DNA from: Mycobacterium colombiense CECT 3035
Lineage (GTDB): Bacteria > Actinomycetota > Actinomycetes > Mycobacteriales > Mycobacteriaceae
Assembly (NCBI RefSeq): GCF_002105755.1
Contig: NZ_CP020821.1
Location: 3,100,001-3,164,000, forward strand
Direction: 5' to 3'
DNA length: 64,000 nucleotides
The first letter of the stretch is position 1, and every line of letters begins with the position of its first letter. Positions 54,124 through 62,633 of this stretch are shown here, one piece after another. A program made the position numbers and the translations under genes. A model generated the notes under the pieces. The model saw only the letters and a program-made list of their open reading frames with translations, was not told where the DNA came from and made no database searches.

Positions 54124-54924
54124 GTAGCACCTTTCGAGGGGTAGGACACCGCGTTGACGTCCTTCAGCTGGCCCATGTGACGATAGTGATCTACGGGGCA
54201 AATGTGACCAGTGATGTGCTGATAGGTATGCATCCGTGACCGTGTCGCAACGCAGCGATATTCCCCGACGTTCCGCCCTCCAAGCGGTTAGCTGACGATG
54301 CATTCGGGCAGCTGAGAACGTCTACATGCTTTGCCACTGCCATGGCGGCGCCGGGGCCGGCCGGCGCTCTGCAGCGGGTCAGGATGGACGCCGGACCCGC
54401 ACCACTCCGGCCCGGGCGACCGTCCTCCGGAAGCCGGCTTGTCGCTACGAGGCGGGCGCCTCATCACCCGGGCGCGCGGCGGCGGCACGGGGCTCGCGAG
54501 GCGCCGGAGGAAGCGGATCGACTTTGCTGGGCGGCCGCCGAAGCCGCCGCCCGGGACGCCGCGGCCGCCGATCCGCATCCGGTACGGACGCACCAGATTG
54601 CCGCAGCTCAGCTTCGCGCGAGCGGAAGCATCCAACCCCTTGTTACACACACGCAAAACGAGATTCGCCATTCGGCAGGCGCAACGCGAAAGCCGTGTCA
54701 CACTCAAACAGATTGGGTCAGCATGTTTGTCGACCGTCATCGGTGGCAATGATCCAACAGAGGCGAGTGTGTTGGCCGGCCTTCGCATTCGTCTAGGTCC
54801 CGTCGGTTCAGCCCGAGAGCCGACGGGGCCGCCCTATTTGGGCCCCTTTCGCCGACCCTCGCCGGTCGTCCTCGCCTCGCCGACAGGCCTCAACAACCCC
54901 GCGGTGCGGGAGTACCGTCGGCGT
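54124..54924. other. 800 bp region without a convincing gene
   Basis: Between the divergent DUF4185 and thiolase genes. Open frames exist on both strands (for example 54288-54788 minus, 54326-54796 plus) but they are Arg/Pro-rich, lack families and ribosome sites, and run antisense to one another. The left ~180 bases are less GC-rich and probably hold the DUF4185 promoter. An 18-base word at 54440-54457 recurs at 6966-6983. The region may be a decayed gene. Confidence 0.4.
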
Positions 54925-56151
54925 ATGGACCGGTCGCCCGGCGTGTGGATTCTCGGCGGTTATCAAAGCGATTTCGCTCGCAACCTCACCAGAGAAGGTC
55001 GTGACTTCGCCGCACTGACGGCCGAAGTCGTCGACGCGACACTGACCGCCGCCAGGGTCGATGCGGGCGACATCGGGGTGGTGCACGTCGGCAACGCCTT
55101 CGGCGAGATGTTCGCGCGGCAGGGCCACCTCGGGGCGATGCCGGCCACGGTGTGCGACGGCCTCTGGGATACCCCGGCCTCGCGGCACGAAGCGGCCTGC
55201 GCGTCGGGCAGCGTGGCGGCACTCTCGGCGATGGCGGATCTGCGCTCGGGCGCCTACGACACCGCTCTGGTGGTGGGAGTCGAGCTGGAGAAGACGGTCC
55301 CCGGCGACACCGCCGCGCAACATCTGGGTGCCGCCGCGTGGACCGGTCACGAGGGGGCCGACGCCCGCTACCTGTGGCCGTCCATGTTCGCCCAAGTGGC
55401 CGACGAGTACGACCGGCGGTACGGCCTGGACGACGCGTACCTGGGCGCCATCGCAGCGCTGAACTTCACCAACGCGCGGCGCAACCCCAACGCCCAGACC
55501 CGCGAATGGACCGTCCCGGATCCGATCACCGACGACGACGAAACCAACCCGATCACCGAGGGCCGGCTGCGCCGATTCGACTGCAGCCAAATGACCGACG
55601 GCGGTGCGGGATTGGTGCTCGTCAACGACGCCTATCTGCGCGAGCACCCCGATGCGCGCCCGATCGGCCGCATCGACGGCTGGGGTCATCGCACCGTCGG
55701 GCTGGGTCTGCAGCAGAAACTGCACCGTGCCGACGGCGACCCATATGTGCTGCCCCATGTTCGGTCCGCGGTACTTGATGCGCTGCGCCGCGCGCAGCGC
55801 GGCCTCGACGACGTCGACGGATTCGAAGTCCATGACTGCTTCACCCCCAGCGAGTACCTGGCGATCGACCACATCGGGCTGACCGGCCCGGGCGAATCGT
55901 GGAAGGCCATCGAGAACGGTGAGATCGAGATCGGCGGCCGGCTGCCGATCAACCCCAGCGGCGGACTGATCGGCGGCGGACATCCGGTAGGGGCCTCCGG
56001 CGTGCGGATGCTGCTCGACGCGGCCAAGCAGGTCAGCGACGCGGCGGGCGAATATCAGGTCGAGGGAGCCCGAACCTTCGGCACCCTGAATTTCGGCGGG
56101 AGCACCGCCACCACAGTGAGTTTCGTCGTCAGCGGCACCGAAGGCTTATGA
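54925..56151 (+). CDS. Thiolase-family acyl-CoA acetyltransferase (Rv0914c-type)
   Basis: A 408-residue thiolase of the SCP-x-like type. Conserved parts are the reactive Cys in HEAACASGSVA, the HDCFTPSEY motif, and GGLIGGGHPVGASGVRM. It should cleave or form 3-ketoacyl-CoA, perhaps with branched or sterol side-chain substrates. The ATG of MDRSPGVWILGG is chosen; a GTG seven codons upstream is possible. It overlaps the carotenoid oxygenase gene by ATGA. Confidence 0.9.
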   Translation: MDRSPGVWILGGYQSDFARNLTREGRDFAALTAEVVDATLTAARVDAGDIGVVHVGNAFGEMFARQGHLGAMPATVCDGLWDTPASRHEAACASGSVAALSAMADLRSGAYDTALVVGVELEKTVPGDTAAQHLGAAAWTGHEGADARYLWPSMFAQVADEYDRRYGLDDAYLGAIAALNFTNARRNPNAQTREWTVPDPITDDDETNPITEGRLRRFDCSQMTDGGAGLVLVNDAYLREHPDARPIGRIDGWGHRTVGLGLQQKLHRADGDPYVLPHVRSAVLDALRRAQRGLDDVDGFEVHDCFTPSEYLAIDHIGLTGPGESWKAIENGEIEIGGRLPINPSGGLIGGGHPVGASGVRMLLDAAKQVSDAAGEYQVEGARTFGTLNFGGSTATTVSFVVSGTEGL

Positions 56152-57668
56152 CCATGGATGTTGAGATCGTCGGCAAGTTGCTGTCCACGCTGCCCGAGGA
56201 CGACGACCACCCGTACCGCACCGGACCGTGGCGTCCGCAAACCACCGAGTGGGACGCTGACGACCTGATCGCCGTCGAGGGTGAGATTCCCGGCGATCTG
56301 GACGGCGTCTACCTTCGCAACACCGAGAACCCGCTGCACCCGGCGTTGAAGACCTATCACCCGTTCGACGGCGATGGCATGGTGCACGTGGTCGGCTTCC
56401 GCGACGGAAAGGCCTTCTACCGCAACCGATTCATCCGCACCGACGGCTTCCTGGCCGAGAACGAGGCGGGCGGCCCGCTGTGGCCGGGTCTGGCCGAGCC
56501 CGTGCAGCTGGCCCGGCGCGAGCAGGGCTGGGGCGCACGCACGAAAATGAAGGACGCGTCGAGCACCGACGTGATCGTCCACCGGGGGGTCGCGCTGACC
56601 AGCTTCTACCAGTGCGGCGACCTCTATCGCATCGACCCGTACTCGGCCGGCACGCTGGGCAAGGAGTCCTGGAACGGCGGCTTCCCGGCCGAGTGGGGTG
56701 TGTCCGCACATCCCAAGGTGGACAACAGAACCGGCGAACTGCTGTTCTTCAACTACAGCAAGCAAGAGCCGTACATGCATTACGGAGTGGTCGACGAGCG
56801 CAACGAGCTGGCGCACTACGTCGACATCCCGCTGCCCGGGCCGCGCCTGCCGCACGACATGGCGTTCACCGAAAACTACGCCATCCTCAACGATTTCCCG
56901 CTGTTCTGGGATCCCCAACTGCTCGAACACGACGTGCACCTGCCACGCTTCTATCCCGACCTCCCGTCGCGCTTCGCGGTGATCCCGCGCCGCGGCGGCA
57001 CCGGGGACATTCGCTGGTTCGAGGCCGACCCCACGTTCGTGTTGCACTTCACCAACGCCTACGAGGACGGCGACGAGATCGTGCTCGACGGCTTCTTCGA
57101 GGGCGATCCGTCCCCGCTCGACACCGGTGGAACCAAGTGGGAGAAGCTGTTTCGCTTCCTCGCCCTGGATCGACTGCAGGCCCGGCTGCACCGGTGGCGC
57201 TTCAACCTGGTCACCGGCGCGGTCCGGGAAGAGCGGCTCTCGGATTCCATCACCGAGTTCGGCACCATCAACCCCGAGCACACCGGCGGCGCCTACCGCT
57301 ACACCTATGCCGCCACCGGCAAGCCCGGCTGGTTCTTGTTCGACGGACTGGTCAAACACGACCTGCGCACCGGAACCGAGGAGGGGTTCTCGTTCGGTGA
57401 CGGCGTCTACGGCAGCGAGACCGCGATGGCGCCGCGGGTGGGCGCGCGCGGCGAGGACGACGGCTATCTGGTCACCCTCACCACCGACATGAACACCGAC
57501 GCCTCCTACTGCCTGGTGTTCGACGCCGCCCGGGTCGGCGACGGTCCGGTGTGCAAGCTTCAACTGCCCGAACGTATTTCCAGCGGGACTCACTCGACGT
57601 GGGCCCCCGGCGCCCAACTGCGGCGCTGGGCCACCGCCGCCTCGGCCGCCGGCGCGATCGGACTGTGA
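56148..57668 (+). CDS. Carotenoid cleavage oxygenase family protein (Rv0913c-type)
   Basis: A non-haem iron dioxygenase of 506 residues with a seven-bladed propeller. The four iron-ligand His are at 188 (SAHPKVD), 236 (LPHDMAF), 300 (VLHFTNAYED) and 482 (GTHSTWAPG), and GDGMVHVVGF occurs near the N terminus. It would cleave a conjugated C=C bond of carotenoids, stilbenes or related phenolics. It is coupled upstream to a thiolase and downstream to a VOC protein (1-base overlap), unusual partners for this family. The ATG at 56148 and another two codons on are both plausible. Confidence 0.93.
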   Translation: MTMDVEIVGKLLSTLPEDDDHPYRTGPWRPQTTEWDADDLIAVEGEIPGDLDGVYLRNTENPLHPALKTYHPFDGDGMVHVVGFRDGKAFYRNRFIRTDGFLAENEAGGPLWPGLAEPVQLARREQGWGARTKMKDASSTDVIVHRGVALTSFYQCGDLYRIDPYSAGTLGKESWNGGFPAEWGVSAHPKVDNRTGELLFFNYSKQEPYMHYGVVDERNELAHYVDIPLPGPRLPHDMAFTENYAILNDFPLFWDPQLLEHDVHLPRFYPDLPSRFAVIPRRGGTGDIRWFEADPTFVLHFTNAYEDGDEIVLDGFFEGDPSPLDTGGTKWEKLFRFLALDRLQARLHRWRFNLVTGAVREERLSDSITEFGTINPEHTGGAYRYTYAATGKPGWFLFDGLVKHDLRTGTEEGFSFGDGVYGSETAMAPRVGARGEDDGYLVTLTTDMNTDASYCLVFDAARVGDGPVCKLQLPERISSGTHSTWAPGAQLRRWATAASAAGAIGL

Positions 57669-58153
57669 TGAGCGACGGCAAGCACCACCACCACATGACG
57701 CACTGGCCGCTGCAGCTGGCGCCGATCGGCGGTATCCGCTTCGCGCGCCGCTCCACACATTTCGCGGAAACGGTGCGGTTTTACCGCGACCTGGTGGGGC
57801 TGCCACTCTACGAGACGTTCGCGGAAAGCTACGGAAGCAACGGCGCCATCTTCGGGCTGCCGAGCTGGAACCTCACCATGGAAATCGTGGAGGCCGTCGA
57901 CCCCGTGGCGGTGGACCACCACGAACAGCTGTGTCTGTACTTTCCCGACCAACAGGCGCAGCAAGCCGCCCTCGCGCGCCTGCGCGAGGCGGGCGTCGAG
58001 CCCGTCGAACAGCACCCCTATTGGGAGGCCACGGGCGCGGTCACCTTCCGCGACCCGGACGGACGCGAAATTGTGTTCGCGCCCTTCGTATTCGGCGTCA
58101 ACGAACCCGACGGCAGCGCCGCGTCCGGGACGCACGAATTCCCGTCGGCCTGA
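57668..58153 (+). CDS. VOC (glyoxalase-fold) protein
   Basis: A single-domain protein of 161 residues. It has a His-rich N terminus (MSDGKHHHHM), then IGGIRFARRSTHFAETVRFYRDLVGLPL and, at the end, GAVTFRDPDGREIVFAPFVFG. Potential metal ligands are His in RSTHF and HHEQLCLYF and Glu in DGREIVF. The overlapping TGATG start links it to the carotenoid oxygenase; it may act on the cleavage product. Confidence 0.88.
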   Translation: MSDGKHHHHMTHWPLQLAPIGGIRFARRSTHFAETVRFYRDLVGLPLYETFAESYGSNGAIFGLPSWNLTMEIVEAVDPVAVDHHEQLCLYFPDQQAQQAALARLREAGVEPVEQHPYWEATGAVTFRDPDGREIVFAPFVFGVNEPDGSAASGTHEFPSA

Positions 58154-58157
58154 GGAG

Positions 58158-58592
58158 TCAGCGGCCGGCCCGCCCCGAAGCCACGGCGGCGATGACGGCC
58201 ACCAGCGAGCATGCCACCGCGCAGAGCGCCGCGCCCGCGCCGACGTACAGCCCGTACTCGGCCGACACCGGCGGGTTGACGTTGATCTTGTAATACCACA
58301 CCGTCAGCGCCACGATGAGCAGCGAAATCAGCAGCGCGGCAACCGAAGCGAGCCTCACCGACAGCCCACGGCCCATCATCGCGCCGAGCACCAGCAGCGT
58401 CGAGGCCAACAGCACGATGAGCTGACCCGCACCGAATCCCCGGGGCAATTCCAGGTTGCCGTGCGCGCCGCCGATGGCGTTGGCCCAGCCCCCGCCGTTC
58501 ACGGTCGTCCGCAGCCACGGCAGCCATGCGCTGGCCGACACCGCGACGGCGAAAAACGCCACCAGCCAACCGGGGCGCAGTCGGCGAGTCAT
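58158..58592 (-). CDS. Integral membrane protein (Rv0912-type)
   Basis: A 144-residue membrane protein with four hydrophobic segments (WLVAFFAVAVSASAWLPWL, LIVLLASTLLVLGAMMG, LASVAALLISLLIVALTVWYY, LYVGAGAALCAVACSLVAVIAAVA). Unknown function. The start at MTRRLRPGW is preferred over an upstream GTG. Convergent with the VOC gene (4-base gap). Confidence 0.8.
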   Translation of the reverse strand: MTRRLRPGWLVAFFAVAVSASAWLPWLRTTVNGGGWANAIGGAHGNLELPRGFGAGQLIVLLASTLLVLGAMMGRGLSVRLASVAALLISLLIVALTVWYYKINVNPPVSAEYGLYVGAGAALCAVACSLVAVIAAVASGRAGR

Positions 58593-58631
58593 GGTAGCGA
58601 GATTAACGGACGCCGACACCGGCCCGCGTGA

Positions 58632-58648
58632 GCGAGCGTGAGGCTCGC
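58632..58648. terminator. Hairpin after the Rv0911 homologue
   Basis: GCGAGC-GTGAG-GCTCGC, a 6 bp stem located 12 bases beyond the stop of the leftward Rv0911-type gene. Plausible terminator without a T tract. Confidence 0.35.
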
Positions 58649-58660
58649 CGTACGGGACCG

Positions 58661-59431
58661 CTAGGCCGGCAGCGAGGACAGGTTGAACACCGCGCCCGTC
58701 GGGTCTCCCGCCGCGGCCAGCCGTCCGTACGGGGTGTCCTCGGCGTCGCGCACCACGATGCCGCCGTTGTCGGCGATCACCCGCAGCGTCTTGTCGACAT
58801 CCTCGGCGCCGAAGAAGATCACCCAGTTCGACGGGATGTCCTGCGGCAGGAACGCGGTGCCGTCCATCACGCCGAGCAATTGCTCGTCACCGAATCGTGC
58901 GGTGCTGTACCGGAATTCGTCGGTGTCGGAGACGGTATCGGTCTGCCACCCCAGCACGTCGCGGTAGAAGTCGAGGGCCGCGCCGTAGCCGCGCGTGGTC
59001 AGCTGGTGCCACACCGGGGCACCAGCGGCCCCGACGAGCTCGAAGCCGCGGTGTTCCAGCGGCTGCCACAGCCCGAAGGCCGCGCCGGCGGGGTCGGTCG
59101 CGACAGCCATGTGCCCCTTGGCGGGCACCTCCATCGCCATGCACACCGCGCCACCGGCCCCGGTGACCGCGGCGAGGGTGGCGTCGATGTCGGCGGTGTG
59201 AAAGTAGGTGGCCCAGTGGTCGGCAGACCCGGCTTCGGGGCGGTTGGCCATGATGCCGGCCACCGGGTGGCCGTCCTTGGCGGCATTGACGTAGCCGCCG
59301 TACTCGGGTCCGGCGGACTCGAAGGTCCAGCCGAAGACCGTGCCATAGAACTGCTGGGCGCGAGCGACGTCGGACGTGGTCAGATCGATCCAGCATGGGG
59401 CGCCCAGCGGGGCGCAATCACGGATGGGCAC
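58661..59431 (-). CDS. Two-domain VOC protein (Rv0911-type)
   Basis: A tandem glyoxalase-fold protein of 256 residues. The first unit is GAPCWIDLTTSDVARAQQFYGTVFGWTF, ending DPAGAAFGLWQP. The second is GAPVWHQLTTRGYGAALDFYRDVLGWQT, ending DPTGAVFNLSSLPA. Both repeats have the paired beta-alpha-beta units. The GTG start has GGAGGTCACC in front. Function is unknown; such proteins in mycobacteria bind small molecules. Confidence 0.88.
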   Translation of the reverse strand: MPIRDCAPLGAPCWIDLTTSDVARAQQFYGTVFGWTFESAGPEYGGYVNAAKDGHPVAGIMANRPEAGSADHWATYFHTADIDATLAAVTGAGGAVCMAMEVPAKGHMAVATDPAGAAFGLWQPLEHRGFELVGAAGAPVWHQLTTRGYGAALDFYRDVLGWQTDTVSDTDEFRYSTARFGDEQLLGVMDGTAFLPQDIPSNWVIFFGAEDVDKTLRVIADNGGIVVRDAEDTPYGRLAAAGDPTGAVFNLSSLPA

Positions 59432-59519
59432 GGTGACCTCCTGGCTGTGTCCTGGCCCCGAGGAAAGGGCCTCACACTATCGACTGCCGCCCAGCCTAAA
59501 ACTCATCGGCGACGGCCGT

Positions 59520-59993
59520 TCAGCGATGAGGCCCACCGTCTCCGTTCGTGCTCGGATCGGCGCGGGTGAACACCGTGACGAAGTTCTCCAGCGATTGGTT
59601 GATGTCCCCGCGCAGGGCGGCGGCGACGATCATGCCGATGGGGCCGAACAGCGCCGGTCCGCCGAGGTGCACGTCGAAGCTGACGACCGAGCCGTCGTCC
59701 TTGGGCGCGATCTTGGCCAGCAGCTTGACCTTGACCCCGCCGACGCCGTCGCCGTTGAGCGTCATGCCCTCGGGCGGCTTGTAGCGCACCACCGTCCATT
59801 TGATCCGGCTGTACATGCCCTTGACCTCGACGATCGATTCGACGACCGTGCCCTTCTCGATCTCGTCGGGCAGGGTGCTGCGCCACACCCGGTGAATGGT
59901 CAGCCAGTCCTTGTACCGGGACAGGTCGGAGGCGTGCTGCCAGGCCACCTCGGGCGGCAGCGGGACATCGATGGATCCGGAAAGCTTCGCCAT
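59520..59993 (-). CDS. SRPBCC-fold protein, Rv0910-type toxin candidate
   Basis: A 157-residue START/SRPBCC-like protein: MAKLSGSIDVPLPPEVAWQHASDLSRYKDWL begins the helix-grip fold, and GPIGMIVAAALRGDINQSLENFV is its long C-terminal helix. The H37Rv homologue Rv0910 is annotated as the toxin of a toxin-antitoxin pair with Rv0909. Here the antitoxin gene ends 3 bases upstream of its start, consistent with that pairing. Toxicity is not shown by the fold itself. Confidence 0.85.
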   Translation of the reverse strand: MAKLSGSIDVPLPPEVAWQHASDLSRYKDWLTIHRVWRSTLPDEIEKGTVVESIVEVKGMYSRIKWTVVRYKPPEGMTLNGDGVGGVKVKLLAKIAPKDDGSVVSFDVHLGGPALFGPIGMIVAAALRGDINQSLENFVTVFTRADPSTNGDGGPHR

Positions 59994-59996
59994 CGC

Positions 59997-60185
59997 TCAG
60001 TTCTGCTGGTCGCCGGTGTCAGCGGCACCGGTGGCCTTCTTGGCCTGCTCCTGCACCTGGTGGATGGTGTCGGTGTATTTGCCCTGCGTCTTGTCGTCGA
60101 CGAATTCGCCGGCCTTGTCGATCGCCATTTCGACCTTGTCGGCGTTCTGCGACAGCAGGTCTTTTGCCTTGTCCAGGAATCCCAT
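59997..60185 (-). CDS. Rv0909-type antitoxin (MT0933 family)
   Basis: A 62-residue, highly charged helical protein: [29 protein letters not shown], then [22 protein letters not shown]. This is the short conserved antitoxin family (MT0933_antitox). It is followed after 3 bases by the Rv0910-type gene; order antitoxin-toxin is typical. GGGAGGGCACATG gives a clear ribosome site. The C-terminal few residues differ from H37Rv. Confidence 0.9.
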   Translation of the reverse strand: MGFLDKAKDLLSQNADKVEMAIDKAGEFVDDKTQGKYTDTIHQVQEQAKKATGAADTGDQQN

Positions 60186-60251
60186 GTGCCCTCCCTTTTC
60201 CCGGCATCGTACTTGGCCGGCGACCGCCGATTGCGGGTGAGTTCGGTGCGC

Positions 60252-62633
60252 TCAGCGCCACAACCGCGGCTGCACGCCCAGCACTTTGGCCCGGATCCAC
60301 CACGCGGCCTCGATGGCGGCCGCGCCCAGCACCCCGACGCCCAGCGCGGTCGACGTCACCGCGACATTGGACGGGTCCAGCAGAAACTCCTTGCGCGCCA
60401 GCGGCAGGCTGAAAATCACGACATAGGCCAGGCCCGAAGCGATTACCAGCGCCACCCGCCACCACTCGTAGGGGCGGGCCACCACCGCCAGCACCCACAG
60501 CGCCGTCACCAATAACGTGATCAGGGCCGCGGTGGACGCCTGATCCTGCTGGACGAAGGTGGCGTGGCGACCGTGATACGCCAGCAGGTAGGAGGCGAAG
60601 GTCGCGGAGCCGACGATCAGCCCCGACGGCAGCGCGGACGTCAGGACCCGGCGCACGAAACCCGAGTGGGCACGTTCGTTGTTGGGCGCCAGCGACAGGA
60701 TGAACGACGGTATGCCGATGGTGAACCAGGCCGCGATGGTGACGTGGATGGGCTGGAACGGGTACAGCAGCGGATCGGCTTTCAGCGGTTTGGAGAGCAG
60801 GCATTCGAGGCCCACCAGCAACGCCAGCAGCACCGAGTACACCGTCTTGGTCAGGAACAGGTTCGCCACGCGCTCGATGTTGCCGATCACCCGGCGGCCC
60901 TCCCCCACGACATAGGGCAGCGTGGCGAACCTGTTGTCCAGCAAGACGATCTGCGCAACCGCCCGCGCCGCCGGGCTGCCGGCGCCCATCGCGACGCCGA
61001 TGTCGGCGTCCTTGAGTGCCAGCACGTCGTTGACGCCGTCGCCGGTCATCGCCACGGTGTGCCCGTGCGCTTGCAGGGCGTGCACCATGGCGCGTTTCTG
61101 ATCCGGCCGCACCCGCCCGAAGGTGGTGTGGGTGTCCAGCGCGTCGGCCAATTGCGCCGGTTCGGAGGGCAATTGGCGCGCGTCCATCGTCTCGCCGCGC
61201 AGCCCGAGCTTGCCCGCCACGGCGCCGACCGAGACGGCGTTGTCCCCGGACAGCACCTTGACCGAAACACCCTGCTCGGCAAAGTATTCCAGCGTCGTGC
61301 GCGCGTCCGGCCGCACCTTCTGCTCGAGGACCACCAGCGCGGCCGGGGTGACGCGACCCGGCGCGTCGGCGTGATCGACGGCGACGTCGCCGGTGCCGAC
61401 CAGCAGCACCCGCAACCCCTGCGACCCGATCCGCTCGGCCTGTTCGGCCGCCGCCGACGCCGGCTCGAGCAACACGTCCGGCGCCCCCATCACCCAGTTG
61501 CCGTGGCCGTCGAACGAGACGCCGCTCCATTTGGTGGCCGACTTGAAAGACGCTGTCGCCGTGGCGGTCCAGCCGGGCGGCTCGCGGTAGGCCTCGGCAA
61601 TGGCCCGCATGCTCGCATTGGGTCGCGGGTCGGCGGCGGCCAACGAGGCCAGCACGTCGGCGATCCGCTCCCCCGGCGGGTCGAGTTCGTCCACGGTTGC
61701 GACCCGCATGCCGCTTTCGGTCAGCGTGCCCGTCTTGTCCGCGCAGACCACGTCGACGCGCGCGAGGCCCTCGATGGCGGGCAGCTCCTGCACCAGGCAC
61801 CGGCGCTGACCGAGCCGCACCACCCCGACCGCGAACGCGACCGACGTCAGCAGCACCAGCCCCTCGGGGACCATCGGCACCAGCGCGCCGACCGTGCGCA
61901 GCACGGCCTGACGCCAGTCGGCGCGGGTGGTGAACAGCTGGGTGTAGACGGTGAGCAGGCCGGCAGGCACCAACAGGTAGGTGATGAACTGCAGGATGCG
62001 GTTGATGCCGTTGCGCAGTTCGGATTTCACCAGGGTGAACTTGCTGGCCTCCTCGGCGAGCCTGGTCGCGTAGGCGTCGGGCCCGACCTTGGTGGCGCGG
62101 TAGGCGCCGCTGCCCGCGACGACGAAACTGCCCGACATCACCGCGTCGCCGACGGCTTTGGCGATGGGGTCGGCCTCGCCGGTCAGCAGCGACTCGTCGA
62201 CTTCGAGGTTCGCCTCTTCCACGATCTCGCCGTCGACGACGACCTGATCGCCGGGACCGAGTTCGATGATGTCGTCGAGCACCACCTCGCCGGGCGCCAC
62301 CGCCCGGGTGCCGGATTGCCTGCGCACCAATGGTTTCGCCTGCCCCACGATGGCGAGCTTGTCCAGCGTCTGCTTGGCCCGGATCTCCTGGACCATGCCC
62401 ACCACGCTGTTGGCGACGATCAACAGCCCGAACATCCCGTTGATCACCGAGCCCGTCGCGAGCACGATCAGCAGCAGCACTCCCAAAATCGCGTTGATCC
62501 GGGTGAAGACGTTGGCCCGCACGATGTCGGTGATGCTGCGCGTCGCGCGTTCCCGTACCGCGTTGGTCTTGCCGTCGGAAACCCGCTGCGCGACTTCGGC
62601 GTCGGTCAGGCCTGCGGCTGGGGCGAGCGTCAT
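60252..62633 (-). CDS. ctpE: Cation-transporting P-type ATPase CtpE
   Basis: A P-type ATPase of 793 residues with about ten helices. The actuator loop TGEAD, phosphorylation motif DKTGTLT and hinge [21 protein letters not shown] are intact. CtpE of mycobacteria is reported as a Ca2+ importer involved in cell-surface integrity. Its ATG overlaps the stop of the upstream beta-lactamase-fold gene (ATGA). Confidence 0.95.
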   Translation of the reverse strand: MTLAPAAGLTDAEVAQRVSDGKTNAVRERATRSITDIVRANVFTRINAILGVLLLIVLATGSVINGMFGLLIVANSVVGMVQEIRAKQTLDKLAIVGQAKPLVRRQSGTRAVAPGEVVLDDIIELGPGDQVVVDGEIVEEANLEVDESLLTGEADPIAKAVGDAVMSGSFVVAGSGAYRATKVGPDAYATRLAEEASKFTLVKSELRNGINRILQFITYLLVPAGLLTVYTQLFTTRADWRQAVLRTVGALVPMVPEGLVLLTSVAFAVGVVRLGQRRCLVQELPAIEGLARVDVVCADKTGTLTESGMRVATVDELDPPGERIADVLASLAAADPRPNASMRAIAEAYREPPGWTATATASFKSATKWSGVSFDGHGNWVMGAPDVLLEPASAAAEQAERIGSQGLRVLLVGTGDVAVDHADAPGRVTPAALVVLEQKVRPDARTTLEYFAEQGVSVKVLSGDNAVSVGAVAGKLGLRGETMDARQLPSEPAQLADALDTHTTFGRVRPDQKRAMVHALQAHGHTVAMTGDGVNDVLALKDADIGVAMGAGSPAARAVAQIVLLDNRFATLPYVVGEGRRVIGNIERVANLFLTKTVYSVLLALLVGLECLLSKPLKADPLLYPFQPIHVTIAAWFTIGIPSFILSLAPNNERAHSGFVRRVLTSALPSGLIVGSATFASYLLAYHGRHATFVQQDQASTAALITLLVTALWVLAVVARPYEWWRVALVIASGLAYVVIFSLPLARKEFLLDPSNVAVTSTALGVGVLGAAAIEAAWWIRAKVLGVQPRLWR

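Noticed and set aside
54288..54796. Two overlapping hypothetical genes on opposite strands
   Set aside because: Both are Arg/Pro-rich, without ribosome sites or families, and mutually antisense. Recorded as a non-coding or decayed region.
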